Shown in pieces: positions 1-10,200 of a stretch of 64,000 bases of DNA. Position numbers and translations under genes: made by a program. The notes below the pieces were generated by a model. That model searched no databases, was not told the origin of the DNA, and saw only the letters and a list, made by a program, of their open reading frames with translations. The DNA comes from Ligula intestinalis (lineage: Eukaryota > Platyhelminthes > Cestoda > Diphyllobothriidea > Diphyllobothriidae), in contig JAYGXS010000010.1 of the NCBI GenBank assembly GCA_036362985.1, forward strand, positions 5,105,382-5,169,381, written 5' to 3'. How positions within the stretch are numbered: position 1 is the stretch's first letter; every line of letters starts with the position of its first letter.

Positions 1-530
1 GGTACTTGAATACTGTACCCAGCCCCGTTCAGGTCTCTTGCCTTTTTATCCCCTTCCTCCCACAATGCTTCCACCTTCCCTCCCCTCTGCACCAAGAGAC
101 ACCCCACTAAACTTGTCTCCCTCTTACGAAAGGCTGTTCCCCCTTCCTTTGAACTGCTTACCCAACTCCACTTCCACCAAGAATTATGTTCCTGTTGACC
201 TTTCTTGTTTCCAGTCGAGTGCACAATGGTGCTATAACTATTTCCCCTGCCAAGTACCACTTAAGTGATACTTGAATACTGGCCCTCTTGCCTTTTAATC
301 ACCCTTTTCCGTAATTCTTCCTTCTCCCACTTCATCAAGAGGCGACTCTTTCAAGACCTGCTTGCTATCGCCTCCCCCTCCCCCTCTGGTTTGATTACAG
401 CTGTCCCCGCCGCTGACCTCAAACGCCTACAATTCACTCACCCGCTTCGGCACAGAATTGCCTCTGTTCCCGCCCGTCCCAGGGTCTCTGTTCTCTGCAG
501 CGTGTCCTTACTTGCACCCTGCCCCTTATA
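1..530. repeat. Degenerate ~250-bp pyrimidine-rich repeat, two units
   Basis: Two diverged units begin with a GATACTTGAATACTG-like phrase (near 1 and near 267), each followed by CTTGCCTTTT and then a CACAATGCTT- or TAATTCTTCC-like segment. A third copy lies at about 32085-32345, where ACTTGAATACTGAACCCAA is followed by the same order of blocks. I see no coding potential beyond chance; the open frames here are pyrimidine-rich and low in complexity. The class of repeat is unknown. Confidence 0.55.
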
Positions 531-1071
531 AACTAGCAGCAACGCGACTGCGTCATTCAGACAACCGCTAGTCCAAGCAACTCGAATGTATGTCCACCCT
601 CCTTTAGATTTCTACCTCGCATTTCTTTTCCCATCGTGCACGCTTAACCTTACTATTAATTTCTATAGAACCACATAAAGAATAACCGAGTTATCTGACT
701 GTCCTTTTGCATAACTTCTGACCTCGGGTACGTATATTCAGGTGACGAAAACCAGCACTGCACCGCATAGTAACAAAACGAAAAGTTAAGCATTATTTAC
801 ATTACACGAGAAGCTCTTCATCCAGGTCTTACAGTTATTCAAACAGCTCTTCAACCTGTTCTAACAATAATTTCCCAAATTATTCCCCAGACTATCCTCT
901 TACGCTGTTTTATTGGCGAAAATGCAAAGGATTGATTGGATAACATTACCCTCTTAATAGACTATATGCCTACACTACTAGCCGCTGCGGCCAGTGTATT
1001 GAATGAACCAGCACTATGACTTGAGGTTTCCTTTTTTCTTCATCTGGTTTGTTGTGTGGAGATAAGCCGCA

Positions 1072-1074
<3 letters not shown>

Positions 1075-1106
<32 letters not shown>

Positions 1107-1324
1107 CACAGGAATGTGCGAACACCTATCGAATAGGCTTCCGAACTAAACAAAGTTCATGTGGTGAACTGATGAAGGCTAATAAGCCCGAAACAGTTCT
1201 GTATCAGGTTACCCCCAGACGCTGTCATACCCCCCTTACTGCTATATATATATATATATATTCACTCAGGAATGTGCGAACACCGATCGAATAGGCTTCC
1301 GAACTAAACAAAGTTCGTGTGGTG
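1075..1324. repeat. (TA)n microsatellites with a 64-bp direct repeat
   Basis: Two TA runs (1075-1102 and 1243-1261) are each followed by the same ~64-bp sequence (1103-1166 and 1261-1324), which begins TTCAC-CAGGAATGTGCGAA. The two copies differ at only a few positions. The spacer after the first copy holds a hammerhead-like motif. It looks like a ~158-bp tandem duplication whose second copy stops at GTGGTG. Confidence 0.75.
1165..1205 (+). other. Hammerhead-like core motif, copy a
   Basis: CTGATGA (1169-1175) is followed by a stem GGCT-AATA-AGCC and then GAAAC (1190-1194). ACAG-TT-CTGT then A could form helix III with a GUA cleavage triplet. Weak points are an A/C mismatch at the base of stem II, a two-base loop in helix III and no convincing helix I. 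The pattern matches the core consensus of hammerhead ribozymes (CUGANGA...GAAA). Activity is not claimed. Confidence 0.4.
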
Positions 1325-1989
1325 GTCAGAGGTCCCCAACGGAGGGGGAAACTCATGTATACAAGTGCAAGTGGCTCAACATACGCTTCGCCTAAAAACC
1401 ATGCATTACTGTGTATCCAGTTTTTAAAAAAGTTTAAAGCTTTTTTTCTTCTTTTTAAAGGCTGAGTGTGCGATAAAACGTTAACACTTGTGAAACTGTT
1501 TTATCCAAACGTAAAAAAAGTAATCTTCGAGAATTTACAGCAGCAAGATTGTTTGAGCTACTCTTGAAAACTAGACGTTCCAAGTCGATGAACTATACTT
1601 GTAGTTCGATTTATACCTTTTTTGATCTTCAAAGTAAACTTGCATTCCGAAGGAATGAAAAAGATCGCGTTCCAGGTATTTGCATGGACAAGGAAGAGGA
1701 CGTGTCGAGCACCCAATTAATTGATTTACTGTCCTGAGCTTTCGAATTCTTACAGTAGTCCATCCTCAGAGATGAGAAAGCAACGAAAAAGGGGGGTAAT
1801 TATAGTTGTCATAGGCTAATTAACCATCAGAAGTCATTGGCTTGTCAAGGTGTTAGGAACAATCAAGAAGGATGGGGGGGAGCAAATATAGTGGTGTGCA
1901 CTAATTAGCTGTCAGTATAGTCGGGGGTCTCTCGGAGTCATTAGCAACAATTAGTGTGGCGCCTTTTCCCTACGGTAGAGGGTCCTGGT

Positions 1990-2215
1990 AGCCTTGCCTC
2001 CTCTTCCGGCCGGTTCGTCGTGGGGTCCTCTTCGCTTGCCATTCTTACTTTCAGTTTGGCCTTGTTCTATCCTTTGCCAACATAATGGCCGCGGCCTACA
2101 ATGGCTTGTGCCATTATGTAGACAAAGGACAGAACAAGGCCAAACTGAAAGTAAGAATGGCAAAGGGAAGAGAACCCCACGACGAACCAACCAGAAGAGG
2201 AGCCCCGGTCGCCAG
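1990..2215. repeat. Large inverted repeat (arms ~100 bp)
   Basis: The left arm (about 1990-2090) and right arm (about 2111-2215) are reverse complements at roughly 90% by eye, separated by about 20 bases. The best-conserved part contains TTTCAGTTTGGCCTTGTTCT on the left and its complement on the right. Both arms therefore encode look-alike open frames on opposite strands, which should not be taken as genes. The right arm runs into a SINE-like body. A head-to-head insertion of two copies of one repeat would explain it. Confidence 0.75.
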
Positions 2216-2340
2216 TTCGGGTCTCGGGTGAAGCACCTTTTGAGGCTAGGTGTAACTGGCTGACGATGGCTAATAAGTCAGAAACGGTCATTCCGGACCC
2301 CTTTTCTTTGCCGGCACTGCTGTCTGCTGTCAGGGCCCGA
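2205..2340 (+). repeat. SINE-like body with B-box-like and hammerhead-like motifs, copy b
   Basis: AGTTCGGGTCTCG near 2212 resembles a pol III B box. It is followed by CTGACGA (2260-2266), a stem TGGCT-AATA-AGTCA and GAAAC (2281-2285), then CGG-TCATT-CCG. The downstream CTTTGCCGG and TCTG phrases recur in the same order on the minus strand at 44700-44800, so these are two copies of one family. No A box can be placed because the inverted repeat occupies the upstream side. Confidence 0.5.
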
Positions 2341-2879
2341 AAAATGAGACCTAAGGTTAAGTAGGACAAGTGAGTTCCGTTCCAACGAGTGTCAATAAGT
2401 TGGATGGTTAATAGGCAGATCGCGCAGGAGCACGTCAAAATAGATAGAGCGCCGCAGCACGTACAGAAACGTTCGCAGGATGTTTGAGGAGGACCTGAGT
2501 TCCCAGATTTTCACTAAAAACGGAACACCGTGTAAGCACAACAGGGACATTCAAATAGTCCTTATATAACTCGAGGTATCTGCAGTACTACTGCGCTGAC
2601 GAACTGGAGGCTGAGTTCAAACACAACTGCAAGGACACTTGCTGCATCTTCGTGTACCATCAAACGCTCGAATAGAACAAGTCAGTATAGCCGCGTAAGC
2701 CTGAAGGTTAGGGTCCGTCTGGCAGTTTAGACACCCGGTAGATACACGGCTTGCGAATAGTGGATATTTTCTCCAATGGCGGACGACGCAGCTACGAACT
2801 GACTAGGATTGCAGATCATACACCAAGTACTACTGGATTTCGCCTGTCATTGGTAAGAATCAAAAGTTGTAATCGTGTT

Positions 2880-3327
2880 GGCTGTCGCGCCGGTGTCGCT
2901 GGGTTTTCGCAATCCTTCGAAAGTGCCTATGGATCCGATGTGACATCTCCATCGCCACGAAGATTCGTGTATATGGTGCATCCATTCGGTCAGTCCTCTT
3001 CTATGGATGTGAATGCTGGGCTGTGCGCGCTGAAGATGAGCGAAGACTGGAGGTCTTTGAGCACCGGTGCCTGAGGACGATCCTGCGACTTAAGTATAGC
3101 GACTTCATCTCAAATGAGACAGTCCGCGTCCGCTGCGACCGTATCACGAAGATACCTCAGGTCATTCAAAAAAGGCGATTGAGGTGGTTTGGGCATGTTC
3201 TCTGTCGTCTGCCCCACGAGCTTACCTATGCTGCCATCGACCCACTGCCACAGCCCACCTGGAAACGTCGAAGAGTAGGGCAACTGAAGACTTGGCTCTT
3301 CACCGTCCGTGAAGACATGGAAGCAGT
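2880..3327 (+). pseudogene. RTE-type reverse transcriptase C-terminus (outer nest layer, left half)
   Basis: This is a fossil of the C-terminal region of an RTE-clade ORF2. The frame opening at 3023 reads [18 protein letters not shown], then [10 protein letters not shown] and GQLKTWLFTVREDMEAV, the conserved tail that follows the RT domain in RTE elements. The same stretch, in better condition, is found at 42950-43390. Upstream (2880-3022) the homology continues out of frame. The fossil stops at ACATGGAAGCAGT (3315-3327) and resumes at the same 13 bases at 10100-10112, after a 6.8-kb insertion. Non-functional. Confidence 0.8.
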
Positions 3328-3449
3328 GGGAACCACAGCAGACGCGTCTACGAATCGCGTTCCCACCCACCCTCCCGGCGGCCAAGGTCTGCTACACCCA
3401 TCTTCCTACGTTGGATCAACTCTCCCCTCCGCCCAATCCGTGTTTTTGA

Positions 3450-4417
3450 TTACGGAACAGCCCCTCCCGGCCACGCTGCTCCGACTCCTCCTCCTCGCCG
3501 CCGGAATCGAGGCCAACCCTGGACCTCTCTGGTACTGCTCGTTCTGCCGAGTCCGTCTGGGCCGCCGCGACTGGTCTGTACGTTGCGGCTCCTGCAATGG
3601 CTGGTGCCATCTCCGCTGCAGTGGCCTCGCCACAGCTGCCGATTGGTCGCCTGCCTTCGCGTGTCCCAGCTGTCCCGTGCCCCCACCGATCTCCATGCCT
3701 CCAGCTCGTCCAGTCCTGAACCCAAATCCTCTGGTCTCCGACCTCGCCTCACCACCTGGTCTTAAAATCTTACAATTCAACGCCAACGGCCTCCTTGGGA
3801 AGCTTGACCAGCTCCTGGCCTTCATGCGCTCACACAGCATAGCTGTGGCGGCTATCCAAGAGACAAAGTGGTCTAACTCCACTAAGGTCCCTTCCTGTGC
3901 CGATTACACGATTGTCCGTCGCGACCGCGGCCGCAACAAAGGCGGAGGTTTGGCCTTCTTGGTGGACAAATCTATTGCCCATCACCAGCTTCCCCTGCTT
4001 CGAGCCGATCCCACGGAAGTACTGGCGATTTCCCTTGACATTGGCCCGGCGCCGCTAACCGTCGTGAACGTGTACATCCCTCCAACTTCCAGTTGTTCTC
4101 CCGGTTTCACCGCCTCTATCGCTCCCTACTTACCTTCTGGAGACAGTCTGGTGCTAGGTGACTTCAACGCTCACCATGACCTATGGTGCTCTAACTTGGC
4201 AGCCGACCCCCGCGGAGAAGCTCTGGCTGATGAAATAGAACACGCTTCCTTCGCCGTTCTCAACGAGAACAGCCAAACGCGGCTCCCGACCAACGGTGCC
4301 TCCAGCTCGCCCTCCAGCTTCGCCAGTCTCAGTCTGGTAGCCTCCACCATGTGGAACACGGAAATCAGCCTGGGTAGCCGCCGAGCGTATCAAGGCCCCC
4401 AACCGGCACTTCATTAA
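3450..4417 (+). pseudogene. Retrotransposon ORF, 5' part: 2A-like peptide, PHD-type finger, endonuclease
   Basis: Visible in order: a leucine-rich leader ending AAGIEANPGP (2A-like, 3503-3526); a Cys-rich PHD-type finger with WYCSFC, RCGSCNGWCHLRC and CPSC; then an apurinic-type endonuclease with LQFNANGL, AIQETKW, GGGLAFLVD, VVNVYIPP and LGDFNAHHDLW. After the RLPTNG region the expected C-terminal endonuclease motif is lost to a frame disruption (about 4290-4370). The 464-residue frame that opens at 3023 is a chance fusion with the outer RTE fossil. The canonical 2A motif is D-x-E-x-NPGP; here Gly replaces the Asp, so skipping efficiency is doubtful. Confidence 0.8.
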
Positions 4418-4929
4418 TTTCAAGAAAGCCAATTGGGGAGCGTTCACAACCGAATGTGAAGCCGAGATCGATGGCCTACCGCCTCCCATCTGTGTCCACA
4501 TGGCGGAGCGAGCCCTTCGTCGACTACTCCTGGCAGCAGCAAGTCACCACATCCCTAACGGCCGCATTCCCTTTCTCCGTCCTAACTATCCGCCCGAAGC
4601 CTCCCGCCTGGAACGAGAGAGAGACGAAATACGAGCGCGTGATGCCAGTGACCCGCGCGTTGGCGAACTGAATGGCTTAATCACTAAGACTATTAACGAT
4701 GGCAAACGCCAACGCTGACATGAACTAGTTTCAGATTGCGATTTTAGCAGCAACTCAGCTGCCACTTGGAAGCTTTTACGCAACCTGACCAAACCCCGTG
4801 CGTAAAATCCAACCCCACCTCCACGCTGGTGCGCGCCGGAAACTTGCTTTTGCTTGGCTAACGGGGCTCTGGTAGGGGAGCAAGACCGGGGACCTAGCGC
4901 CAATCCCCTTTTCTCCACGAAACACGGAA

Positions 4930-5970
4930 TTGACTTTCTTGACTTTCTACACTTTCATGAATCACAACTATACGCAACATACGATTTCTGCTGCGGCGTC
5001 CGCGGGAACCGACGCGCCCCATCCTCTTGGCATTGCGGGACGGGTTTTAAATCTGCGAGCTGATGCCGGATTGCGAATTGCAGGCTGGAATGTTCAAACT
5101 TTGAGGGATGACGGCGCCCAACTGTTAACAGCCAAATCCCTTTCTGAATACCGTGTTGGTGTGGCGTGTCTCTCTGAGGTCCGCCTACCTGGCACTGGCC
5201 ACAAACTGCTGCAAGTACCAAGAACTGACTCTGCGTACCATCTCTACCACAGTGGTGTGTCCGACAACTCTGTACTGTATGGTGTCGCTATAGCTTTGGC
5301 CGATGAATTTCACTCGAGTCTGCTAGAGTGGGAGGCTGTCTCACCGCGGATCGCTTGGGTCCGTTTGAAAAGTGCCCCAGTCAACGTTTCCATCATCTCG
5401 GTATATGCGCCTACTCTGGCTGCTGATGGCAGCATAAAAGATGACTTCTACGTTGACCTCCAGCGAACAGTTGACCGCATCGCAAGAAGCGATCTACTTG
5501 TCATTGCCGGTGACTGGAACGCCCGACCAGGTGTGTGTGACGCTGGAACCCGTCATGTGCTAGGCAAATTTGCTGTCGGAGCGCAATGTGCCAACGGTGA
5601 GCGCCTTGTCAACTTCGCATCGTCTAACCGCCTCGTTGTGTCAAGCACCCGTTTTGATCATCCGCGCCACCACCTTGTCACTTGGTACTCAAATGACGGG
5701 CATACCCAGGCCCAAATAGATCACATCCTTGTCCGAGCACGCTGGGCCAGCTCGGTCTTGGATTGTCGAGCCTACCGCGGTGCTGATACAGGAAACGCTC
5801 ATGCATCGGACCATGTCCTACAGCGGGCAACCCTTCGCTTGCTTTTGAGAGCTATACACAGACCCTCCCGACCACAGCGGATCGATGTTGCAAAGCTGAA
5901 GTCCTCTGCTGGCGACGCCTTCCACTTAGCACTCCAGAACCGTTTCGACGGCCTGTACCCTGACGCCTGA
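4930..5970 (+). pseudogene. RTE ORF2, endonuclease half, ends at premature TGA
   Basis: Apurinic-like endonuclease that nicks the genomic target for target-primed reverse transcription. Motifs in order: IAGWNVQTLRDDG (N-terminal Asn), CLSEVRLPG (catalytic Glu region), VSIISVYAPT, VIAGDWNARPG (Asp-x-Asn), HLVTWYSNDG, QIDHILVRAR and the terminal SDH (HASDHVL). All the family's catalytic boxes are present. The frame ends in YPDA-stop and continues in the same frame at 5971 into the RT half, so this is a nonsense mutation and not a gene end. The first Met that suits the domain is at 4930, but it is unproven. Confidence 0.85.
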
Positions 5971-8043
5971 GCGGACCCAGAGCCCGCGTGGCAGTCCCTG
6001 AAGGCCGCGATGTCAGAGCTGGCATACACCCATCTGGGCAAAACCCGACGGCGACATCGCGACTGGATCACTAGACCCACGCTTGAGTTAGCTGAGGAGG
6101 CCGGCCGAGCCAGACTCACTGGCTCCCCCACTTACAGAGAGCTGCGGCGCCAAACGACAAGGGCCATCCGAGCCGATAGGAACGCCTACTGGAGCGACTT
6201 TGCCGCGGAAACGGAGCGAGCAGCTACCAGAGGTGACACCCACAAGCTCTACCGACTCTTAAAGCAGGCCAGCAGAGGTTCGGGGAACACCACCGAGACT
6301 TTACTGGATCGCAACGGTGCTGTAATCACTAAGATCGATGACCGGTTAGAGAGATGGCACGAACATTTCTGTGACCACCTTAACCATGATCCCCCTGTGA
6401 TGTCTGACCTGTCGCCCAATGCAGACGATCCCCACCATCTGTATGAGTGCAACACAGAGCCACCCAGCGTAGAGGAAGTTGTCTCCATTCTCTTGAGGCT
6501 ACGCAACAACAAGGCACCTGGTGAGGATGACCTCCCGCCGGAGCTCTTTAAATGTGCACCCGAGGTTATTGGGCCCTGGCTACAACAAATATTTGCCAAG
6601 ATATGGGACAGCGAAGTTGTGCCCTCTGACTGGAGAAAAGCAGTGATCCTCCCCTTGTTTAAAAAAGGCGACAGACGAGCGTGCAGAAATTACAGAGGCA
6701 TTAGCCTTATCGATGTAGCGGCAAAAACATTCACGTCTCTTTTTCTCAAACGTTTCCAAACTGTGAGAGACCAGCGCACCCGCCCAAACCAGAGTGGATT
6801 TCGACCAGGTCGTGGCTGCACCGACCAGATCTTCAATCTCCGCCGTGTACTGGAACTGAGATGGGGTCACCAACAACCCACTGATCTATGCTTCATCGAC
6901 TTTGCTGCCGCATTTGACTCTGTTGATCGCAGTTCGCTGTGGAACATAATGAGGACGGACGGCCTACCACCTAAGCTTCTCAATCTCATGCAGGCATACT
7001 ATCGTGGCACTTCCACACGGGTGAGGACGCAGAACGGTGACACGGAAGCATTTAGCGTCAGGACGGGCGTCCGCCAAGGTTGTGCCCTTTCACCAACCCT
7101 GTTCAACTATGCGGTGGACTGGATCATGACCAAAGCACTGGATGACTTCCCGGGAGTGCAGTTTGATCGCTCGAAATGGGTGATTGACTTGGCGTATGCT
7201 GATGACGTCGTCCTCTTTGGCGACAACTGTAATGCAGTTCAGCAGGCGTTGGACAAGGTCAATGAGCGTGCCCGATCCATCGGATTACGCCTAAACGCGA
7301 CTAAGACCCAAGTCATGCTCTCCTGTGTGCCCTCTACATCTGTCACTCCTATTGTTCTCGACGGCGCTCCTCTCGAAAAGGTCGACTCGTTTAGATACTT
7401 AGGCTCTTTGGTCACGGAAACGGGTCAAGGTGTCGACGAGGTTGTATCACGCGTCAACCGTGCCCGATCTGCCTTCTACCGACTGTGCGCTCCTCTATGG
7501 AATAGAAGGGAAATATCACTACGCACAAAGTCCCGTGTTTGCCAAGCAGTGGTTCGATCTATCCTGCTCTATGGCGGAGAGACATGGCCTATGCGTGTGG
7601 AGGACATGAGGCGCCTTGAGGTGTTTGACAATGACTGCCTACGCCACATCCTTCGTCACCGACGCGTCGACCGAATTCGCTGCTCCGATCTCCGCCGACG
7701 CTGTCACCTGGACGCTCTCCCTCCACTCCTGCTTCAGAAACGACTTCGGTGGTTCGGGCATGCGTCCCGGCGTGATGATGGTGAGCTGATTCGTGACCTG
7801 CTTGTGGCGACGCCTCCCCCCACCTGGCACAAACGTCGCGGCGGGCAGCTGAAAACTTGGATAGCAACGGTCAAGCAGGATCTGTCGTCAGTTTCCGGCC
7901 CATGCGTCTACGGCCTACGCCAGTGGAACCGTGAATGGATGGTGCTCTCGTGTGAACAGGCGCAAGATCGACGCGCCTGGACAGCTGTGATTCATGATGT
8001 AGTGAACGTCAAAACTGATGCCGGCTCAACCCGCCCGAGGTGA
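5971..8043 (+). pseudogene. RTE ORF2, reverse transcriptase half (first Met 6010)
   Basis: Reverse transcriptase of an RTE-clade element. Visible RT blocks: NNKAPGEDDLPPELFK, WRKAVILPLFKKGD, NYRGISLIDVAAK, NQSGFRPGRGCTDQ, CFIDFAAAFDSVDR (catalytic Asp), GVRQGCALSPTLFNYAVD, LAYADDVVLFG (catalytic YADD) and FRYLGSLVTETG. The RTE-typical tail includes LRWFGHASRR and RGGQLKTWIATVKQD. About 690 residues are open from the TGA to the natural stop, without frameshift. Codon use is more GC-rich than the flanking DNA. Only the upstream TGA separates this from a full-length ORF, so the copy is young or a sequencing error is possible. Confidence 0.88.
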
Positions 8044-8064
8044 ATGCCGTTACAAGTACAAACT

Positions 8065-10058
8065 CCGGGCTGATACATCAAACCAGTCTATTAGCTTTGG
8101 GGACGGCAAGTTCATTTCCAACGATGGTAAGATCGCCGCGAAGATGAACAAGCTGTTCTCGCCCCGCTAGGCGCCCAGTCCCAAAAGCCAGCGACCCTTC
8201 TTCGCCTCCTCCATAAAGCCCCGCCCCAGACATTTCCTTTTCGGCTGATGCCATCCTCACCGCCGTCAAGAAAATGAGAGCTTCGAAAGCCTTAGGACCA
8301 GATGGTCTGGCGCCTATCCATGTGCGCCACATCGGCCCAAAGGTGGCTGCCTACCTTGCCGCCCTCTTCAACCTTTCACTGGGAACTTCAATCATCCCTG
8401 ATTGCTGGCGCCAGTCGATCATTATCCCGCTGGTCAAAGCGGGTAAGGACCCCTGCCTAGCGACCTCTTATCGTCCAATTGCCCTCCTCAGTCCATTGGC
8501 GAAGATCCTGGAACGGCTCATCCACCCAATTCTGACGTCTGTGGCGGAACTATCTTGCCACCAACATGGTTTCCGATCGGGTCGTGGAACTACAACGGCA
8601 CTTTTCGAGCTCAGCGACGCTATCCTCGAGGGCTTCAATCAACAGAAGCCCGCTTCGCGGACCGTGGCAGTCTCAATTGACCTGTCACGAGCCTTTGACT
8701 GCGTCCGCCACGATCAGCTCCTGCAGGACTTGGTCTCGTTGAACGTCCTGATTGGCCTTGTCCGATGGTTGGCGGCTGACATCCGTGACCGTCACGATCA
8801 TGTCCTCTTCCGGGGCGCTCTCTCCAAGCCCCGTAAGCAGACCTGTAGCGTCCCTCAAGGCTCTGTGCTCAGCCCGACACTCTTTAACATCTACATGCGA
8901 GAGCTCCCACTCCCCCGGGCACCTGTGCAAGTGGTATCCTATGCGGACGATATTACGTTCTTTTGCCGGCGCCATGACATCGATCAGGCTGCACAGCTCC
9001 TCACGGAGTTCATGCCTGTTGTCGAAAACTTCCTCACCCAGCGCGGAATGACGATCTCGGCAGCCAAGTCGTCCGCAACTGTTTTTACGCCTTATCCGAA
9101 GGAGTTCAATCGTCACCCGGTCATCACCGTCAATGGGGCGTCCTTACCGCTCGTCCGCAAGCCCAAACTCCTTGGTGTGCGTTTTGATCCGGTCTTCACG
9201 TTCGCAGACCATGCCAGGGAGACCGCAAGCAAAGTAAGCCGCTGCACCAAGGTCCTCAAGGCTCTAGCAGGCACATCCTGGGGCTGCGCAAAAGAGACTC
9301 TGTCGACTGCTTTCAAGGCGCTGGCCAAGCCGCATCTCACTTATGCGGCATCAATCTGGTCTCCTACGATGAGCTCTTCCAGTCTCCGCCGCCTCCAGTC
9401 AGCCCAAAACGCTGCCCTCCGCACGATCACGGGTTGCTATAAAATGTCGCCTACAGATCATCTTCATGCGGAGGCTTCGGTTCTACCGGTCGCCCATCAC
9501 AACACTCTCCTTAGCCAGCAGTTCTGGTGGAGTTGTTTGCAACCCGGCCATCCCAATCACCACCGTTGCACCGCTCCCGAGCCCTGCCGCAACGTCCGGC
9601 TGTCTATTCGAGCACTCCACAAGGAAGCTGTTGCCTCGTCTCTCGCGGATCTACCTGTTGATAGCTCTGCCACCAAGACAGGCTTCCAGCGTCTCCACCA
9701 GAGATTCGTTGTCGAGGAGAAACGAGGTTACCGTCCCCCGGTCCTTTTGGGTGGCTATCCACCTCCGATTGCGGCCTCGGAACGACATCTCCCGAGGGTC
9801 ACTCGCTGTACCCTGGCGCAGCTACGCAGTGGCTACTGCATGCTCCTTCGCCAGTACCAGCACCGGCTGGACCCATCCATACCCGACTGCTGTCCCGACT
9901 GCGGCGTCTCGCCGCATGACTGCCATCATCTGTTCGCCTGCAGTTCTCGGCCAGGCACCCACCTCACTCCTGCGGACCTGTGGCTCAAGCCGGTCGAGGT
10001 CGCGGCTTTTCTCTGTCTCCCAACTACTCCCAGTTTGGATTCCGGCGGGGATTCCTGA
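8065..10058 (+). pseudogene. CR1/Jockey-type reverse transcriptase, 3' part of the split element
   Basis: Resumes the element interrupted at about 4810. A degraded piece with SNQSISFGDGKFISNDGK (8080-8165) precedes a long open frame from 8274 with KALGPDGLAPIH, CWRQSIIIPLVKAGKD, YRPIALLSPLAKILERL, HGFRSGRGTTTAL, SIDLSRAFDCVRHD, SVPQGSVLSPTLFNIYM and the catalytic SYADDITFF. The C-terminal part holds TLAQLRSGYCMLLRQYQ and a CCHC-like finger (CCPDCG...HDCHHLFAC) typical of the CR1/Jockey group. The ORF is 594 residues without frameshift. The stop at 10056-10058 is followed 20 bases later by the (AC)n tail. Confidence 0.87.
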
Positions 10059-10076
10059 TCCAACTGTGGGCTACGA

Positions 10077-10101
10077 CACACACACACACACACACACACA
10101 C
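10077..10101 (+). repeat. (AC)n tail
   Basis: About twelve AC units directly follow the CR1/Jockey-type ORF and abut the second copy of ACATGGAAGCAGT. It is best read as the simple-repeat 3' tail of the element. Confidence 0.8.
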
Positions 10102-10200
10102 ATGGAAGCAGTTCTTGCACCTCTTATCTTTGGTCTCCGTCGCTGGAGAAGAGACTGGGTGGAGCTTTCCAGATCCACTGCCTACATCGGGCCCTGTATT
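10100..10200 (+). pseudogene. RTE C-terminus, right half of the outer fossil
   Basis: The sequence resumes with [19 protein letters not shown] and VELSRS. It matches 43370-43450 nearly base for base and continues exactly where the left half stops at 3327. Homology fades after about 10200. Confidence 0.8.

Larger units (their letters stand above)
4810..8061 (+). mobile_element. RTE-type non-LTR retrotransposon, nearly intact (inner nest layer)
   Basis: One frame (4930-8043) encodes endonuclease and reverse transcriptase with a single interrupting TGA at 5968-5970. The 3' end reads GCCGTTACAAGTACAA just after the stop. The RTE copy near 43.5 kb ends GCCGTAACAAGTACAAGTAC, so a short tandem ACAAGT-like tail marks the 3' terminus. 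The 5' edge lies somewhere in 4800-4930 and is not resolved; I could not find a target-site duplication. The surrounding CR1/Jockey-type element resumes immediately after the tail. Confidence 0.8.
3328..10099 (+). mobile_element. CR1/Jockey-type non-LTR retrotransposon, split by an inner RTE element
   Basis: The element begins near GGGAACCACAGCAGACGCG. The same 5' sequence is found in reverse at 52108-52293, which supports the boundary. It encodes a 2A-like peptide, PHD finger and endonuclease (3450-4420). It is interrupted by an RTE element (about 4810-8061), then continues with reverse transcriptase and a C-terminal CCHC-like finger (about 8065-10058), and ends in an (AC)n run. It sits inside an older RTE fossil, flanked by ACATGGAAGCAGT on both sides, which reads as a target-site duplication; the final AC of the tail makes its exact length ambiguous. 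Confidence 0.8.

Noticed and set aside
1951..2438. Overlapping open frames of 79-123 codons on both strands
   Set aside because: They are produced by the inverted repeat, which reads the same peptide on both strands; no domain.
3023..4417. A 464-residue single protein
   Set aside because: It is a chance in-frame fusion of an RTE tail with the start of a CR1/Jockey element across an insertion junction.
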